Shown here: positions 1 to 5,446 of the stretch, piece after piece
Position numbering within the stretch: the first letter of the stretch is position 1
Layout of the letters: every line of letters starts with the position of its first letter
Assembly (NCBI GenBank): GCA_005879675.1
Contig: VBJE01000092.1
Coordinates: 1-7,397 of the forward strand
Direction: 5' to 3'
DNA from: Chloroflexota bacterium
Lineage (GTDB): Bacteria > Chloroflexota > Dormibacteria > Dormibacterales > Dormibacteraceae
Length of the DNA: 7,397 nt
Notes under the pieces: model-generated
Seen by the model: the letters and a program-made list of their open reading frames with translations, nothing else
Told to the model about the DNA's origin: nothing
The model's database searches: none
Made by a program: the position numbers and the translations under genes

Positions 1-93
1 GCGCACGGGAACGTCGCTGCGCCGAGCGTAGATCCACCCGCCCGCGACCCCTGGCCACGCTGGTCCTCACAGGACTGGGTCGTGCGGGGGAGC

Positions 94-176
94 GAAGAAG
101 CACGCTTCGCCGCCGGGAATACCGGCGCAGGATCGTGAACCGCCGCACGGCGGTCTGACCCGAACAGGGCTTCTTC
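94..176 (+). other. Possible structured RNA domain closed by an 8-bp long-range stem
   Basis: GAAGAAGC at 94-101 is the exact reverse complement of GCTTCTTC at 169-176. The enclosed segment contains two clean hairpins: 111-116/122-127 (6 bp, loop GAATA) and 140-144/149-153 (5 bp, loop GCAC). This would make a three-way-junction-like fold. A competing local hairpin, 92-97/105-110, shares bases with the closing stem. I compared the segment by eye with consensus pieces of RNase P RNA, tmRNA, SRP RNA and common riboswitches as I remember them, and saw no match. GC-rich DNA produces hairpins easily and no promoter was found, so this is only a candidate. Confidence 0.22.
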
Positions 177-227
177 ACCGCCGATCCGGTACACTTGCGT
201 ACGACGCACGGGTTGCGTCGCCCGCTC

Positions 228-304
228 GGGTCCTCTCTTCCTGTCTCAACACAGAGTCCTGTAGCTCCGGCAAATAAGAACAAAGAGAGAGGAACCCTGG
301 AGCT
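228..304 (+). promoter_or_regulatory. Candidate structured 5' leader of the helicase gene that can mask its ribosome site
   Basis: Two alternative helices are visible. Helix A pairs 228-238 with 286-297: 11 bp with a single bulged A at 294, plus a possible T-G wobble at 239/285. It covers the purine-rich stretch GAGAGAGGA. Helix B pairs 263-270 with 297-304: 8 bp including one G-T wobble. It covers the likely Shine-Dalgarno GGAG at 299-302, five bases before the TTG start. A and B cross, so they are either mutually exclusive or form a pseudoknot. RNA-helicase genes are often controlled by structure in their own leaders; applying that here is inference. Confidence 0.35.
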
Positions 305-307
305 TCG

Positions 308-1528
308 TTGCAAACATTCGCCGAAGTCGGCGTCAGCGCGCGCGTCCTCGCGGCCCTGACCCGACAAGACATAAATACGCCAAACCGTGTGCAGCTAGAG
401 TCGATCCCCGCCCTGCTCGATGGGCGAGACGTGGTCATTCAGTCGCCTACGGGCAGCGGCAAGACGATCGCGTTCCTGATGCCCATCATCGAGCGGTTTG
501 AGCCTGGCGCCCCCGGTCCGCGGGCCCTCGTGGTCGCGCCGACCCGGGAGCTGGCCATCCAGGTCGAAGAAGTGTTCAGGTCCATGGATTCCGGGCTCCG
601 CAGCGCTTTGCTGTACGGAGGCGTCGGCTATCACCAGCAGATGCAGGCGCTGAAGCGCGGCGCTGACGTGGTGATCGGGACGCCGGGACGGATCCTCGAC
701 ATGGTCCAGCGCAAGCTCGTGTCGCTGAGCCGGGTGCAGTACCTGGTCCTCGATGAGGCTGACCAGATGCTGGACGTCGGCTTCGCGCCTGACGTGGAGC
801 GGATCCTCGGCCTGACGTACTCGACGCAGACGGTGCTCGCGTCGGCGACCATGCCCGCCTGGGTCACGAGGTTGATCGAAAAGCATCTCCACGACCCGGT
901 GCGGATCGCGCTGGCCACCGAGGGCGCGTCTTTGCTGGAGCACGGCCTGGTCAGCACCAGCCGTGGATCGAAGCTGAACGTGCTGAGCGGCATCCTCCGC
1001 CAGCACGGAGTGGCGATCGTCTTCGGCCGCACCAAGCACGGCGTCCGCAAGCTGAACCGAGAGCTGCAGCGGCTTGGCCATCGTTCGGTCGAGCTTCAAG
1101 GGAACATGGCGCAGAGCGCGCGCGACAAGGTGATGGAATCGTTTCGCAACCGGCGCGCGGACGTGCTGGTGGCGACGAACGTCGCCGCTCGCGGACTCGA
1201 CCTGAGCCATGTCGGCCTGGTGATCAACTACGAGCTGCCTGACACCGCGGACGCCCTGACCCACCGTATCGGCCGCACGGCGCGCAACGGCAACACCGGT
1301 CGCGCGCTGACCTTCATCACGGCCGAGGATCACGAAGGCTGGGCCAAGCTCCGCCGCCAGGGCGCACCCGCGCTGCGTGCCGTCGACGCCGTGGCGCTGG
1401 CGTCGGGCGACGATTGGCGCTACGTCGAAGAGGCAGCGTTGCCGGTCGCGGTGTCAGCGCCTCGGCGAGCGGCGCCCACCACCAGGACGCGCGGCAGGCG
1501 ACGCTACCGCGGATCGGTTCGACCTTGA
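308..1528 (+). CDS. DEAD-box ATP-dependent RNA helicase
   Basis: This is a cytosolic superfamily 2 RNA helicase that unwinds RNA or remodels ribonucleoprotein using ATP, typically in ribosome assembly, mRNA decay or cold adaptation. The 406-residue protein shows the motif set in order: Q-motif Gln at residue 29, motif I SPTGSGKT (46-53), Ia PTRELA (78-83), GG (104-105), Ib TPGR (125-128), II DEAD (149-152), III SAT (179-181), IV around IVFGRTK (237-243), V ATNVAARGLD (289-298) and VI HRIGRTAR (319-326). Small departures are Ser for Ala at the start of motif I and Asn for the usual Asp in motif V. After the core comes an ~80-residue tail whose last ~25 residues are rich in Arg, a likely RNA-binding extension. 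The start is TTG, chosen because the Q-motif begins right after it and GGAG lies at 299-302. Which helicase subgroup it belongs to (RhlE, DeaD/CsdA or other) cannot be settled by eye. Confidence 0.95.
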   Translation: MQTFAEVGVSARVLAALTRQDINTPNRVQLESIPALLDGRDVVIQSPTGSGKTIAFLMPIIERFEPGAPGPRALVVAPTRELAIQVEEVFRSMDSGLRSALLYGGVGYHQQMQALKRGADVVIGTPGRILDMVQRKLVSLSRVQYLVLDEADQMLDVGFAPDVERILGLTYSTQTVLASATMPAWVTRLIEKHLHDPVRIALATEGASLLEHGLVSTSRGSKLNVLSGILRQHGVAIVFGRTKHGVRKLNRELQRLGHRSVELQGNMAQSARDKVMESFRNRRADVLVATNVAARGLDLSHVGLVINYELPDTADALTHRIGRTARNGNTGRALTFITAEDHEGWAKLRRQGAPALRAVDAVALASGDDWRYVEEAALPVAVSAPRRAAPTTRTRGRRRYRGSVRP

Positions 1529-1540
1529 CCTGGTAGTCGT

Positions 1541-1546
1541 CACAAT
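1541..1546 (+). promoter_or_regulatory. Possible -10 box for a leaderless transcript
   Basis: CACAAT ends six bases before the ATG at 1553 and matches four of six positions of TATAAT, including the key A2 and T6. There is no Shine-Dalgarno sequence between it and the ATG, so transcription may begin at the start codon itself. No good -35 box lies 16 to 18 bases upstream (TTCGAC at 1518-1523 is weak). Confidence 0.3.
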
Positions 1547-1552
1547 CGCGGC

Positions 1553-1819
1553 ATGCGCCGGGAATCCCGTGCGGCGGCCATCCTCGAGCGAATCCGCGAT
1601 ATTCCTCCAGGCCACGTCCAGGCTTACAGCGACATCGATGCCCAGGCACCGCGCCTGGTGGGCCGCGTCCTGGCGACGACGCATGAAGGAGTCCCGTGGC
1701 ACAGGGTTGTCCGGGCCGACGGCACGATCCCAAAGGGACGCCGGCAGCGGGAACTCCTTCTGAGCGAGGGCGTGCCCATGCGCGGGGACCGGGTCGACAT
1801 CGCGCGTGCGCGCGCCTGA
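1553..1819 (+). CDS. Alkyltransferase-like protein (ATL, MGMT C-terminal domain with Trp for the catalytic Cys)
   Basis: The 88-residue protein is the DNA-binding domain of O6-alkylguanine-DNA alkyltransferase with nothing else attached. The conserved block is IPPGHVQAYSDI (17-28), with Tyr25 at the position that helps flip the base. PRLVG (33-37) carries the probable Arg finger at Arg34. PWHRVV (48-53) is where active repair enzymes have PCHRVV. Trp49 replaces the methyl-accepting Cys, so this protein cannot transfer alkyl groups. In the family (E. coli YbaZ, fission yeast Atl1) such proteins bind O6-alkylguanine, bend the DNA and hand the lesion to nucleotide excision repair. The tail (IPKGRRQRELLLSEGV) is the usual MGMT C-terminal helix. 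It lies 24 bases after the helicase and converges with the next gene, with a 28-base gap and no terminator hairpin. Identification is secure; the damage-signalling role comes from family knowledge. Confidence 0.9.
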   Translation: MRRESRAAAILERIRDIPPGHVQAYSDIDAQAPRLVGRVLATTHEGVPWHRVVRADGTIPKGRRQRELLLSEGVPMRGDRVDIARARA

Positions 1820-1847
1820 GGGTCGCGCTAGAACGGCTCGAACGCCA

Positions 1848-2270
1848 TCAGCTCGCCTGCACGCCAGGGCTGCTCAGGTCTCCCGCCGGGTCCCAGCCGT
1901 GCCAGCCGGCGGGTTCCATCCACGCGTTGATGCGGTGCGCCCTGCGGTTGCGAAACGGCTTGCCCGTGTACCGCAGCGCGAGGCGGTCGATGCCCGCGAG
2001 GTCCGCGTCGTCCTCGATCTCGACGACCGTGCCGTAGAGGCTCACGTGGCGGTACCAGTCGCCGTCGAAGACCGTCAGGCTGACTTTCGGGTTCCGCCGC
2101 ATCCAGCCAAGCCGCGCTCGCCCCGCGTGCATGTTGACCAGTATTCGGCCGTCGTCCCAGTCGTACCAGGTGGCCACGGTCATCGGAAATCCATCGGGCC
2201 GCACCGTCGCGATGACGGCGGCGTTGGGCTTCTTCAAGAACGCTTCGACCTGGGTTGGGAGTTTCAGCAA
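1848..2270 (-). CDS. PPOX-class (pyridoxamine-phosphate-oxidase-like) F420/FMN-dependent split-barrel protein
   Basis: The product is about 140 residues and has the pattern of the small PPOX-class family often annotated as probable F420-dependent enzymes (Rv1155-like): FLKKPNAAVIATVRPDG near the N-terminus, then VATWYDWDDGRILVNM, RARLGWMRRNPKVSLTV, a strand with VSLYGTVVEIED, RLALRYTGKPF, and a terminal EPAGWHGW. Such proteins are cytosolic split-barrel dimers that bind a flavin or deazaflavin and reduce small substrates; the substrate cannot be read from sequence. The start is uncertain. TTG at 2270-2268 places the first conserved residues (LPTQVEAFL) right after the start and leaves 16 bases to the divergent gene. 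GTG at 2294-2292 would add eight residues and overlap that gene. An ATG at 2357 would overlap it deeply and is unlikely. Confidence 0.88.
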   Translation of the reverse strand: MLKLPTQVEAFLKKPNAAVIATVRPDGFPMTVATWYDWDDGRILVNMHAGRARLGWMRRNPKVSLTVFDGDWYRHVSLYGTVVEIEDDADLAGIDRLALRYTGKPFRNRRAHRINAWMEPAGWHGWDPAGDLSSPGVQAS

Positions 2271-2271
2271 G

Positions 2272-2286
2272 CTACGATCGGCGTAG
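2272..2286. promoter_or_regulatory. Palindromic promoter region between divergent genes
   Basis: The 15-base segment CTACGATCGGCGTAG is an imperfect palindrome (CTACG/CGTAG arms) filling the whole gap between the divergent starts at 2270 (-) and 2287 (+). On the plus strand it contains TACGAT (2273-2278), which fits the TANNNT -10 pattern and ends eight bases before the ATG at 2287. No Shine-Dalgarno sequence is present, suggesting a leaderless transcript. The palindrome could also be an operator, but 5-base arms are weak evidence. Confidence 0.35.
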
Positions 2287-2667
2287 ATGATCACAGTTTC
2301 GGGGCAGGTCAGGAAGATACCCGTGGCCGTCCGCCCGACGGTGCAGGCCGCGATCAAGGCCGTGAAGCAGGTCGCCCCTGACGCGAAGGAGATCCCGTAC
2401 CAGATGGAGGCTCCACGGTCCGAGCGGATGATGTGGAAGGTCGTCCGCTACGCCGTCGACGGCGCGAACGTGGTCGGCATAGGCACTTTCCCTCGACACT
2501 CGACGATCTTCTTCTACCGCGGCCGCGAGCTGGACGATGGCTCCGGTCTGCTGCAGGGCAGCGGCAAGGACACCCGGTTTGTGACCTTGCGGGGCCCGAA
2601 GGACGTCGACAAGCCGGCGGTCAAGAGGCTCATACAGAAGGCGTTCAAGCTGACCCGCCCGGTCTAG
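2287..2667 (+). CDS. DUF1801 (YdhG-like) domain protein
   Basis: This is a 126-residue soluble protein of the DUF1801/YdhG superfamily, a small alpha/beta fold of unknown biochemical role. Features seen: an N-terminal helix (VRPTVQAAIKAVKQVAPDAKE, about 15-35), the family-like IPYQMEAP segment (36-43) where relatives have a Tyr-Gly-Met-Pro-type motif, the strand region GIGTFPRHSTIFFYRG (64-79), the conserved KDTRFVTL (94-101), and a C-terminal helix DKPAVKRLIQKAFKL that packs on the sheet. No signal peptide or membrane segment is visible. The ATG follows a TANNNT hexamer with no ribosome site. Oligopeptidase B starts 23 bases after its stop on the same strand, so the two may be co-transcribed, although a separate -10-like box precedes the peptidase. 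I can assign the family, not the function. Confidence 0.85.
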   Translation: MITVSGQVRKIPVAVRPTVQAAIKAVKQVAPDAKEIPYQMEAPRSERMMWKVVRYAVDGANVVGIGTFPRHSTIFFYRGRELDDGSGLLQGSGKDTRFVTLRGPKDVDKPAVKRLIQKAFKLTRPV

Positions 2668-2677
2668 CACCGGCCTC

Positions 2678-2683
2678 TATCGT
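2678..2683 (+). promoter_or_regulatory. Possible -10 box just before oligopeptidase B
   Basis: TATCGT fits TANNNT and ends seven bases before the GTG at 2691, the same geometry as for the two preceding plus-strand genes. An alternative reading is that GGAG at 2684-2687 acts as a short-spaced ribosome site, only three bases from that GTG. Which applies decides whether the peptidase has its own leaderless transcript. Confidence 0.3.
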
Positions 2684-2690
2684 GGAGCGG

Positions 2691-4766
2691 GTGAAAGTCA
2701 CCCCCGCGCGCCCGCCCGTCGCCGCCGAGCGGCCCCAGGTTCTCGAGGCCCACGGCGATCGCCGCGTCGACCCCTACTACTGGCTTCGCGACAAAACCAA
2801 CCCAGACGTGATCGCCTACCTGGAGGCCGAGAACGCCTACGCCGACACCGTCATGGCCGAGGGCGCCGACCTGGAGGACAGGCTCTACCACGAGATCGTC
2901 GGCCGGGTGCAGGAGACCGACACGTCGGCCCCGACGCTCTACAAGGGCTGGTGGAACTACACCCGCACGGTGGAGGGCCTCGACTACGAGATCTACTGCC
3001 GGCGCCGCGGTTCGATGGACGCGCCCGAGGAGGTGGTGCTCGACGGCAACGAGCTGGCGGTGGGCCACAAGTACTTCGAGCTCGGCTACGTCGAGCGCAG
3101 CCCCGACGAGGGCCTCATCGCCTACGCCATGGACGTCGACGGCTCGGAGCTGCACGCGCTGCGCTTTCGCGACCTGACGACGGGTAGGGACCGCGACGAT
3201 GTCATCGACGGCGTCTACTACGGTGCCGCGTGGTCCGCGGACAGCAGGACGTTCTTCTACGTCCGGCCGGACAAGACGATGCGGCCGTTCCAGGTCTGGC
3301 GGCACCGGCTGGGAACCGATGCGAGCGATGACGTTCTCGTCTCCCAGGAAGAGGACGAGCGCTACGAGGTGAGCGTCGAGCTGTCGAAGACCGAGCGGTA
3401 CATCTTCATCAGCACCGCCAGCCAGGTCAGCGGCGAGTATCGCTTCCTGCCCAGCGACGCGCCCGACTCCGCGCCGGTGCTCATCGAGCCGCGACGGGAA
3501 AACGTCGAGTACTCGGTCGACCATCACGACGACCGCTTCCTGATCCTGACCAACGACGGGGCGACGAACTTCAGGCTGATGGCCGCCCCCGTGACCAGTC
3601 CCGGCAGGGAGTCATGGACGGAGGTCGTGCCCGAGCGCCCCGGCGTCCGGCTCAACTTCACCGACGTGCACCGCCGGTACGTTGTTCTCGGTCAGCGCTC
3701 GGACGGGCTGCAGCGCCTCGAGGTGCTGGAATTCTCGACCGGCGATCTCCATGTCGTCGCTCAGCCCGACGCGGCGTACACCGCGTTCCCAGGTTCCAAC
3801 CCGGATTACGAGAGCGACGTGATGCGCTTCTTTTACACCTCGCTCACCGCGCCCTGGCAGGCGGTCGACTACGACATGACGACGCAGGCGCGCACGATCG
3901 TCAAGGAGCAGCCGGTTCGCGGCGGGTACAACCGCGACGACTACGCCACCGAGCGGCTGTGGGCGACGGCTCGGGACGGGGCTCGGGTCCCGATCTCGAT
4001 CGTTTACAAGAAGTCGCTCCTCCCCATTCATGGGGAGGTGCCGGCGAAGCCGGCGGAGGGGCTGCTCCTCTACGGCTACGGCGCCTACGAGCACTCCAAC
4101 GACCCGATGTTCGATCCCGCGCGGCTCAGCCTGCTCGACCGTGGCTTCGCGTTCGCCATCGCTCACGTGCGCGGCGGCGGCGAGATGGGGAGGGAGTGGT
4201 ACGAGAGCGGCAAGCTCCTGCGCAAGCGCAACACGTTCGACGACTTCGTCGCATGCGCCGAGCACCTGATCGCGCAGGGCTACACGACGCCGGAACGCCT
4301 CGCCATCCGGGGCCGGAGCGCAGGCGGCCTCCTCATCGGCGCGGTGCTCAACGCCAGGCCCGAGCTGTTCGCCTGCGCCGTCGCCCAGGTGCCGTTCGTC
4401 GACGCCCTGACGACGATGCTCGACGACAAGCTGCCGCTCACCGTCAACGAGTACGACGAGTGGGGTGATCCTGGCCAGGTGGAGATCTACGCGTACATGA
4501 AGGGCTACTCGCCCTACGACAACGTCCGCGAGGCGCGGTACCCCGCGCTGCTCGTCATGGGCGGCCTCAACGACCCGCGCGTCTCCTACTGGGAGCCCGC
4601 GAAATGGGTGGCGAAGCTTCGGACCGCCGACCGCGGCGACCGCCCGATCATCTTGAAGACGCAGATGGGCTCAGGGCACATGGGCCCGTCAGGCCGTTAC
4701 GAGTCCTGGCGCGAGGAGGCGTTCGTGATGGCGTTTCTGATCCGGCAGCTCGGCCTCGAAGACTGA
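2691..4766 (+). CDS. ptrB: Oligopeptidase B (S9A-family serine peptidase)
   Basis: This cytosolic serine peptidase cleaves short peptides after Arg or Lys. The product is 691 residues, as expected (E. coli PtrB is 686). The N-terminal block HGDRRVDPYYWLRD followed by YLEAENAY is diagnostic; a seven-blade beta-propeller spans roughly residues 70-400 and the alpha/beta-hydrolase domain follows. The catalytic triad is Ser543 in GRSAGG, Asp628 in NDPRVSYWEP and His663 in GSGHMGPSG. Spacings of 85 and 35 residues equal those I recall for E. coli PtrB (Ser532, Asp617, His652). Glu587 and Asp589 in NEYDEWGDP match the acidic pair that gives basic-residue specificity. No signal peptide is visible. 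The frame is open back to 2433, but that part is the shadow of the DUF1801 gene, so I chose GTG 2691 (GTG 2682 is possible). An in-frame palindromic repeat encodes an extra loop at about residues 444-457. Confidence 0.93.
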   Translation: MKVTPARPPVAAERPQVLEAHGDRRVDPYYWLRDKTNPDVIAYLEAENAYADTVMAEGADLEDRLYHEIVGRVQETDTSAPTLYKGWWNYTRTVEGLDYEIYCRRRGSMDAPEEVVLDGNELAVGHKYFELGYVERSPDEGLIAYAMDVDGSELHALRFRDLTTGRDRDDVIDGVYYGAAWSADSRTFFYVRPDKTMRPFQVWRHRLGTDASDDVLVSQEEDERYEVSVELSKTERYIFISTASQVSGEYRFLPSDAPDSAPVLIEPRRENVEYSVDHHDDRFLILTNDGATNFRLMAAPVTSPGRESWTEVVPERPGVRLNFTDVHRRYVVLGQRSDGLQRLEVLEFSTGDLHVVAQPDAAYTAFPGSNPDYESDVMRFFYTSLTAPWQAVDYDMTTQARTIVKEQPVRGGYNRDDYATERLWATARDGARVPISIVYKKSLLPIHGEVPAKPAEGLLLYGYGAYEHSNDPMFDPARLSLLDRGFAFAIAHVRGGGEMGREWYESGKLLRKRNTFDDFVACAEHLIAQGYTTPERLAIRGRSAGGLLIGAVLNARPELFACAVAQVPFVDALTTMLDDKLPLTVNEYDEWGDPGQVEIYAYMKGYSPYDNVREARYPALLVMGGLNDPRVSYWEPAKWVAKLRTADRGDRPIILKTQMGSGHMGPSGRYESWREEAFVMAFLIRQLGLED
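4019..4061 (+). repeat. Double-hairpin palindromic repeat inserted in frame inside oligopeptidase B
   Basis: Two perfect hairpins stand side by side. The first pairs 4019-4026 (CCTCCCCA) with 4031-4038, 8 bp with loop TTCA. The second pairs 4040-4045 (GCCGGC) with 4049-4054, 6 bp with loop GAA. GGAGGGG follows at 4055-4061. The pattern (a CCCC-loop-GGGG hairpin, then a GCCGGC-GAA-GCCGGC hairpin, then GGAGGGG) resembles short dispersed palindromic repeats I remember from GC-rich proteobacterial and other genomes. It encodes PIHGEVPAKPAEG at residues 445-457, in a loop between the conserved SIVYK strand and LLLYGYG, where E. coli PtrB is about seven residues shorter. The reading frame is intact. 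No second copy is visible in this window, so dispersal is not shown here. Confidence 0.6.
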
Positions 4767-4789
4767 GTTCCCGCGATCTCGGGCCGCGA

Positions 4790-5185
4790 TCAGGCCTCGA
4801 GCGGCTCGCCAAGCCACCGGGACACGACGTCGGCCAGATCGGCCGGGTTCGTGCCGGCTTTGACGATGTAGCCCTTGGCGCCGAGGGCAAGACTCTGTCG
4901 CACGATCGCGGGATCGTCGAAGTTCGTCAGCATCACGATCGGCACGCCGATCCCCTCACCGCGTCCGGCGAGCCCGCGCAGCACCTCGATCCCGTCCATC
5001 TTCGGCATCCTGATGTCGAGGAAGATGAAGTCCGGCTGCTCCCGGGCGGCGGCCTCGAGGCCGTCAACCCCGTTCCGCGAGACCATGACGCGATATCCCG
5101 CCCGCCCAAGCGCAAGGCTGTAGATCTCGGCCACGATCGCATCGTCCTCGACGATCAGAACCGTCTTGGTGGCGCGTGCTGCCAC
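4790..5185 (-). CDS. Stand-alone receiver-domain response regulator (CheY-like)
   Basis: The 131-residue protein is a single phospho-acceptor (REC) domain with no output domain. All key residues are present: acidic pair Asp14/Asp15 (VEDD), phosphorylation site Asp57 (FLDIRMPKMDG), switch Thr87 (MLTN), aromatic switch position Tyr106 and Lys109 (YIVKAG). It should be phosphorylated by a histidine kinase that is not encoded in this window and act through protein contact. GTG at 5185-5183 is chosen because the first receiver strand (TKTVLIVEDD) starts seven residues later; the open frame runs 51 codons further upstream without resembling the family. Upstream of this GTG there is no ribosome site, but GAAAAT ends eight bases before it, again a leaderless-like arrangement. 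The gene converges with oligopeptidase B (23-base gap) and is divergent from the ABC operon; any link to either is unproven. Confidence 0.9.
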   Translation of the reverse strand: MAARATKTVLIVEDDAIVAEIYSLALGRAGYRVMVSRNGVDGLEAAAREQPDFIFLDIRMPKMDGIEVLRGLAGRGEGIGVPIVMLTNFDDPAIVRQSLALGAKGYIVKAGTNPADLADVVSRWLGEPLEA

Positions 5186-5207
5186 GGCGAAACATTTTCG
5201 CAGCCTG

Positions 5208-5237
5208 TTGACTTGGCGACCGGGCGGGATGTAGTCT
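5208..5237 (+). promoter_or_regulatory. Sigma-70-like promoter of the ABC-transporter leader
   Basis: TTGACT (5208-5213) matches five of six bases of the -35 consensus. An 18-base spacer and then TAGTCT (5232-5237), a TANNNT -10 box, follow. Transcription would begin near 5244 and run into the structured leader and terminator before the ABC ATPase gene. It lies in the 289-base gap between the divergent receiver and ABC genes. Confidence 0.55.
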
Positions 5238-5291
5238 CCGATCTTCACGCGCCCACTCGGGCGTGTCCATCTCGAGGTCACAGACGGTCTT

Positions 5292-5360
5292 ATGGCAGGC
5301 ATTGGATTGGTCGTCTTCGCCGACAAGGGGCGAAGCATGCCTGCCCACCACCGCCATTGA
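5292..5360 (+). CDS. Possible leader peptide, 22 codons
   Basis: An ATG at 5292 opens a 22-codon frame reading MAGIGLVVFADKGRSMPAHHRH and stopping at TGA 5358-5360. It covers exactly the long hairpin of the leader and starts right after the putative antiterminator segment. A translating or stalled ribosome would therefore affect the terminator decision. Three of the last four codons are His. Against it, the only ribosome-site-like sequence (GAGG, 5274-5277) is 14 bases upstream, and a 22-codon frame arises easily by chance. Confidence 0.18.
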   Translation: MAGIGLVVFADKGRSMPAHHRH

Positions 5361-5403
5361 CGCTGGGCTAGTAGCCGAAACCTAGAAGCCAGAAAGTCAA
5401 GTC

Positions 5404-5446
5404 AGGACCGTGCGGTTGTTGGGCACCGCCACGGTCCTTTTCTTTT
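5404..5446 (+). terminator. Strong intrinsic terminator (attenuator) 28 bases before the ABC ATPase gene
   Basis: The outer stem AGGACCGT (5404-5411) pairs perfectly with ACGGTCCT (5431-5438). After one bulged C (5430), an inner stem GCGGT/ACCGC (5412-5416/5425-5429) closes an 8-base loop. The hairpin is followed by TTTTCTTTT (5438-5446), a rare T-run in this GC-rich DNA. The reverse strand has no T-run, so the site works only in the plus direction. Its position between the promoter at 5208-5237 and the operon it would serve makes it a control point rather than an end-of-gene terminator. Confidence 0.85.

Larger units (their letters stand above)
1..307. other. Upstream region without a convincing gene, rich in inverted repeats
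   Basis: No reading frame here looks like a real gene. On the plus strand, frame 1 stays open from the left edge to a TGA at 136-138 (45 codons, with several Trp and Arg). It could be the end of a gene entering from the left, but it shows no recognisable motif. What stands out are perfect or near-perfect hairpins: 63-67/71-75, 92-97/105-110, 111-116/122-127, 140-144/149-153, 202-208/214-220 and 221-224/227-230. Longer-range pairings are listed separately. A weak -10-like TACACT lies at 190-195 with no good -35 box. The region probably contains the promoter and 5' leader of the helicase gene. Confidence 0.5.

Noticed and set aside
1..138. Frame-1 open reading from the left edge as the end of a gene
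   Set aside because: Only 45 codons, no recognisable domain, and third-position GC only moderately raised. The inverted-repeat content argues more for RNA or a leader. It cannot be excluded without upstream sequence.
395..1333. Long minus-strand open frame (312 codons) opposite the helicase gene
   Set aside because: It is the antisense shadow of a gene with complete DEAD-box motifs. Its translation is Arg/His/Asp-rich with no family pattern.
1806..2381. Plus-strand open frame of 191 codons opposite the PPOX-type gene
   Set aside because: The minus-strand reading has clear split-barrel family motifs. This frame overlaps it almost entirely and looks like antisense.
2433..2690. Upstream extension of the oligopeptidase B frame
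   Set aside because: The added 86 residues are Arg-rich shadow of the DUF1801 gene. Family similarity begins right after the GTG at 2691.
2664..3527. Minus-strand open frame of 287 codons opposite oligopeptidase B
   Set aside because: It is a shadow of a gene with an intact catalytic triad. No motifs or ribosome site.
5186..5338. N-terminal extension of the receiver protein
   Set aside because: The extra 51 residues resemble no receiver protein and would cover the divergent promoter and leader. GTG 5185 places the first receiver strand at the usual position.
5412..5432. T-box-like string (GGGCACCGC) in the terminator region
   Set aside because: The canonical TGGNACCGCG is not matched (one extra base), no specifier or AG-bulge elements were seen, and the string lies in the terminator's loop and right arm rather than in an antiterminator. 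The gene served is not an amino-acid gene.
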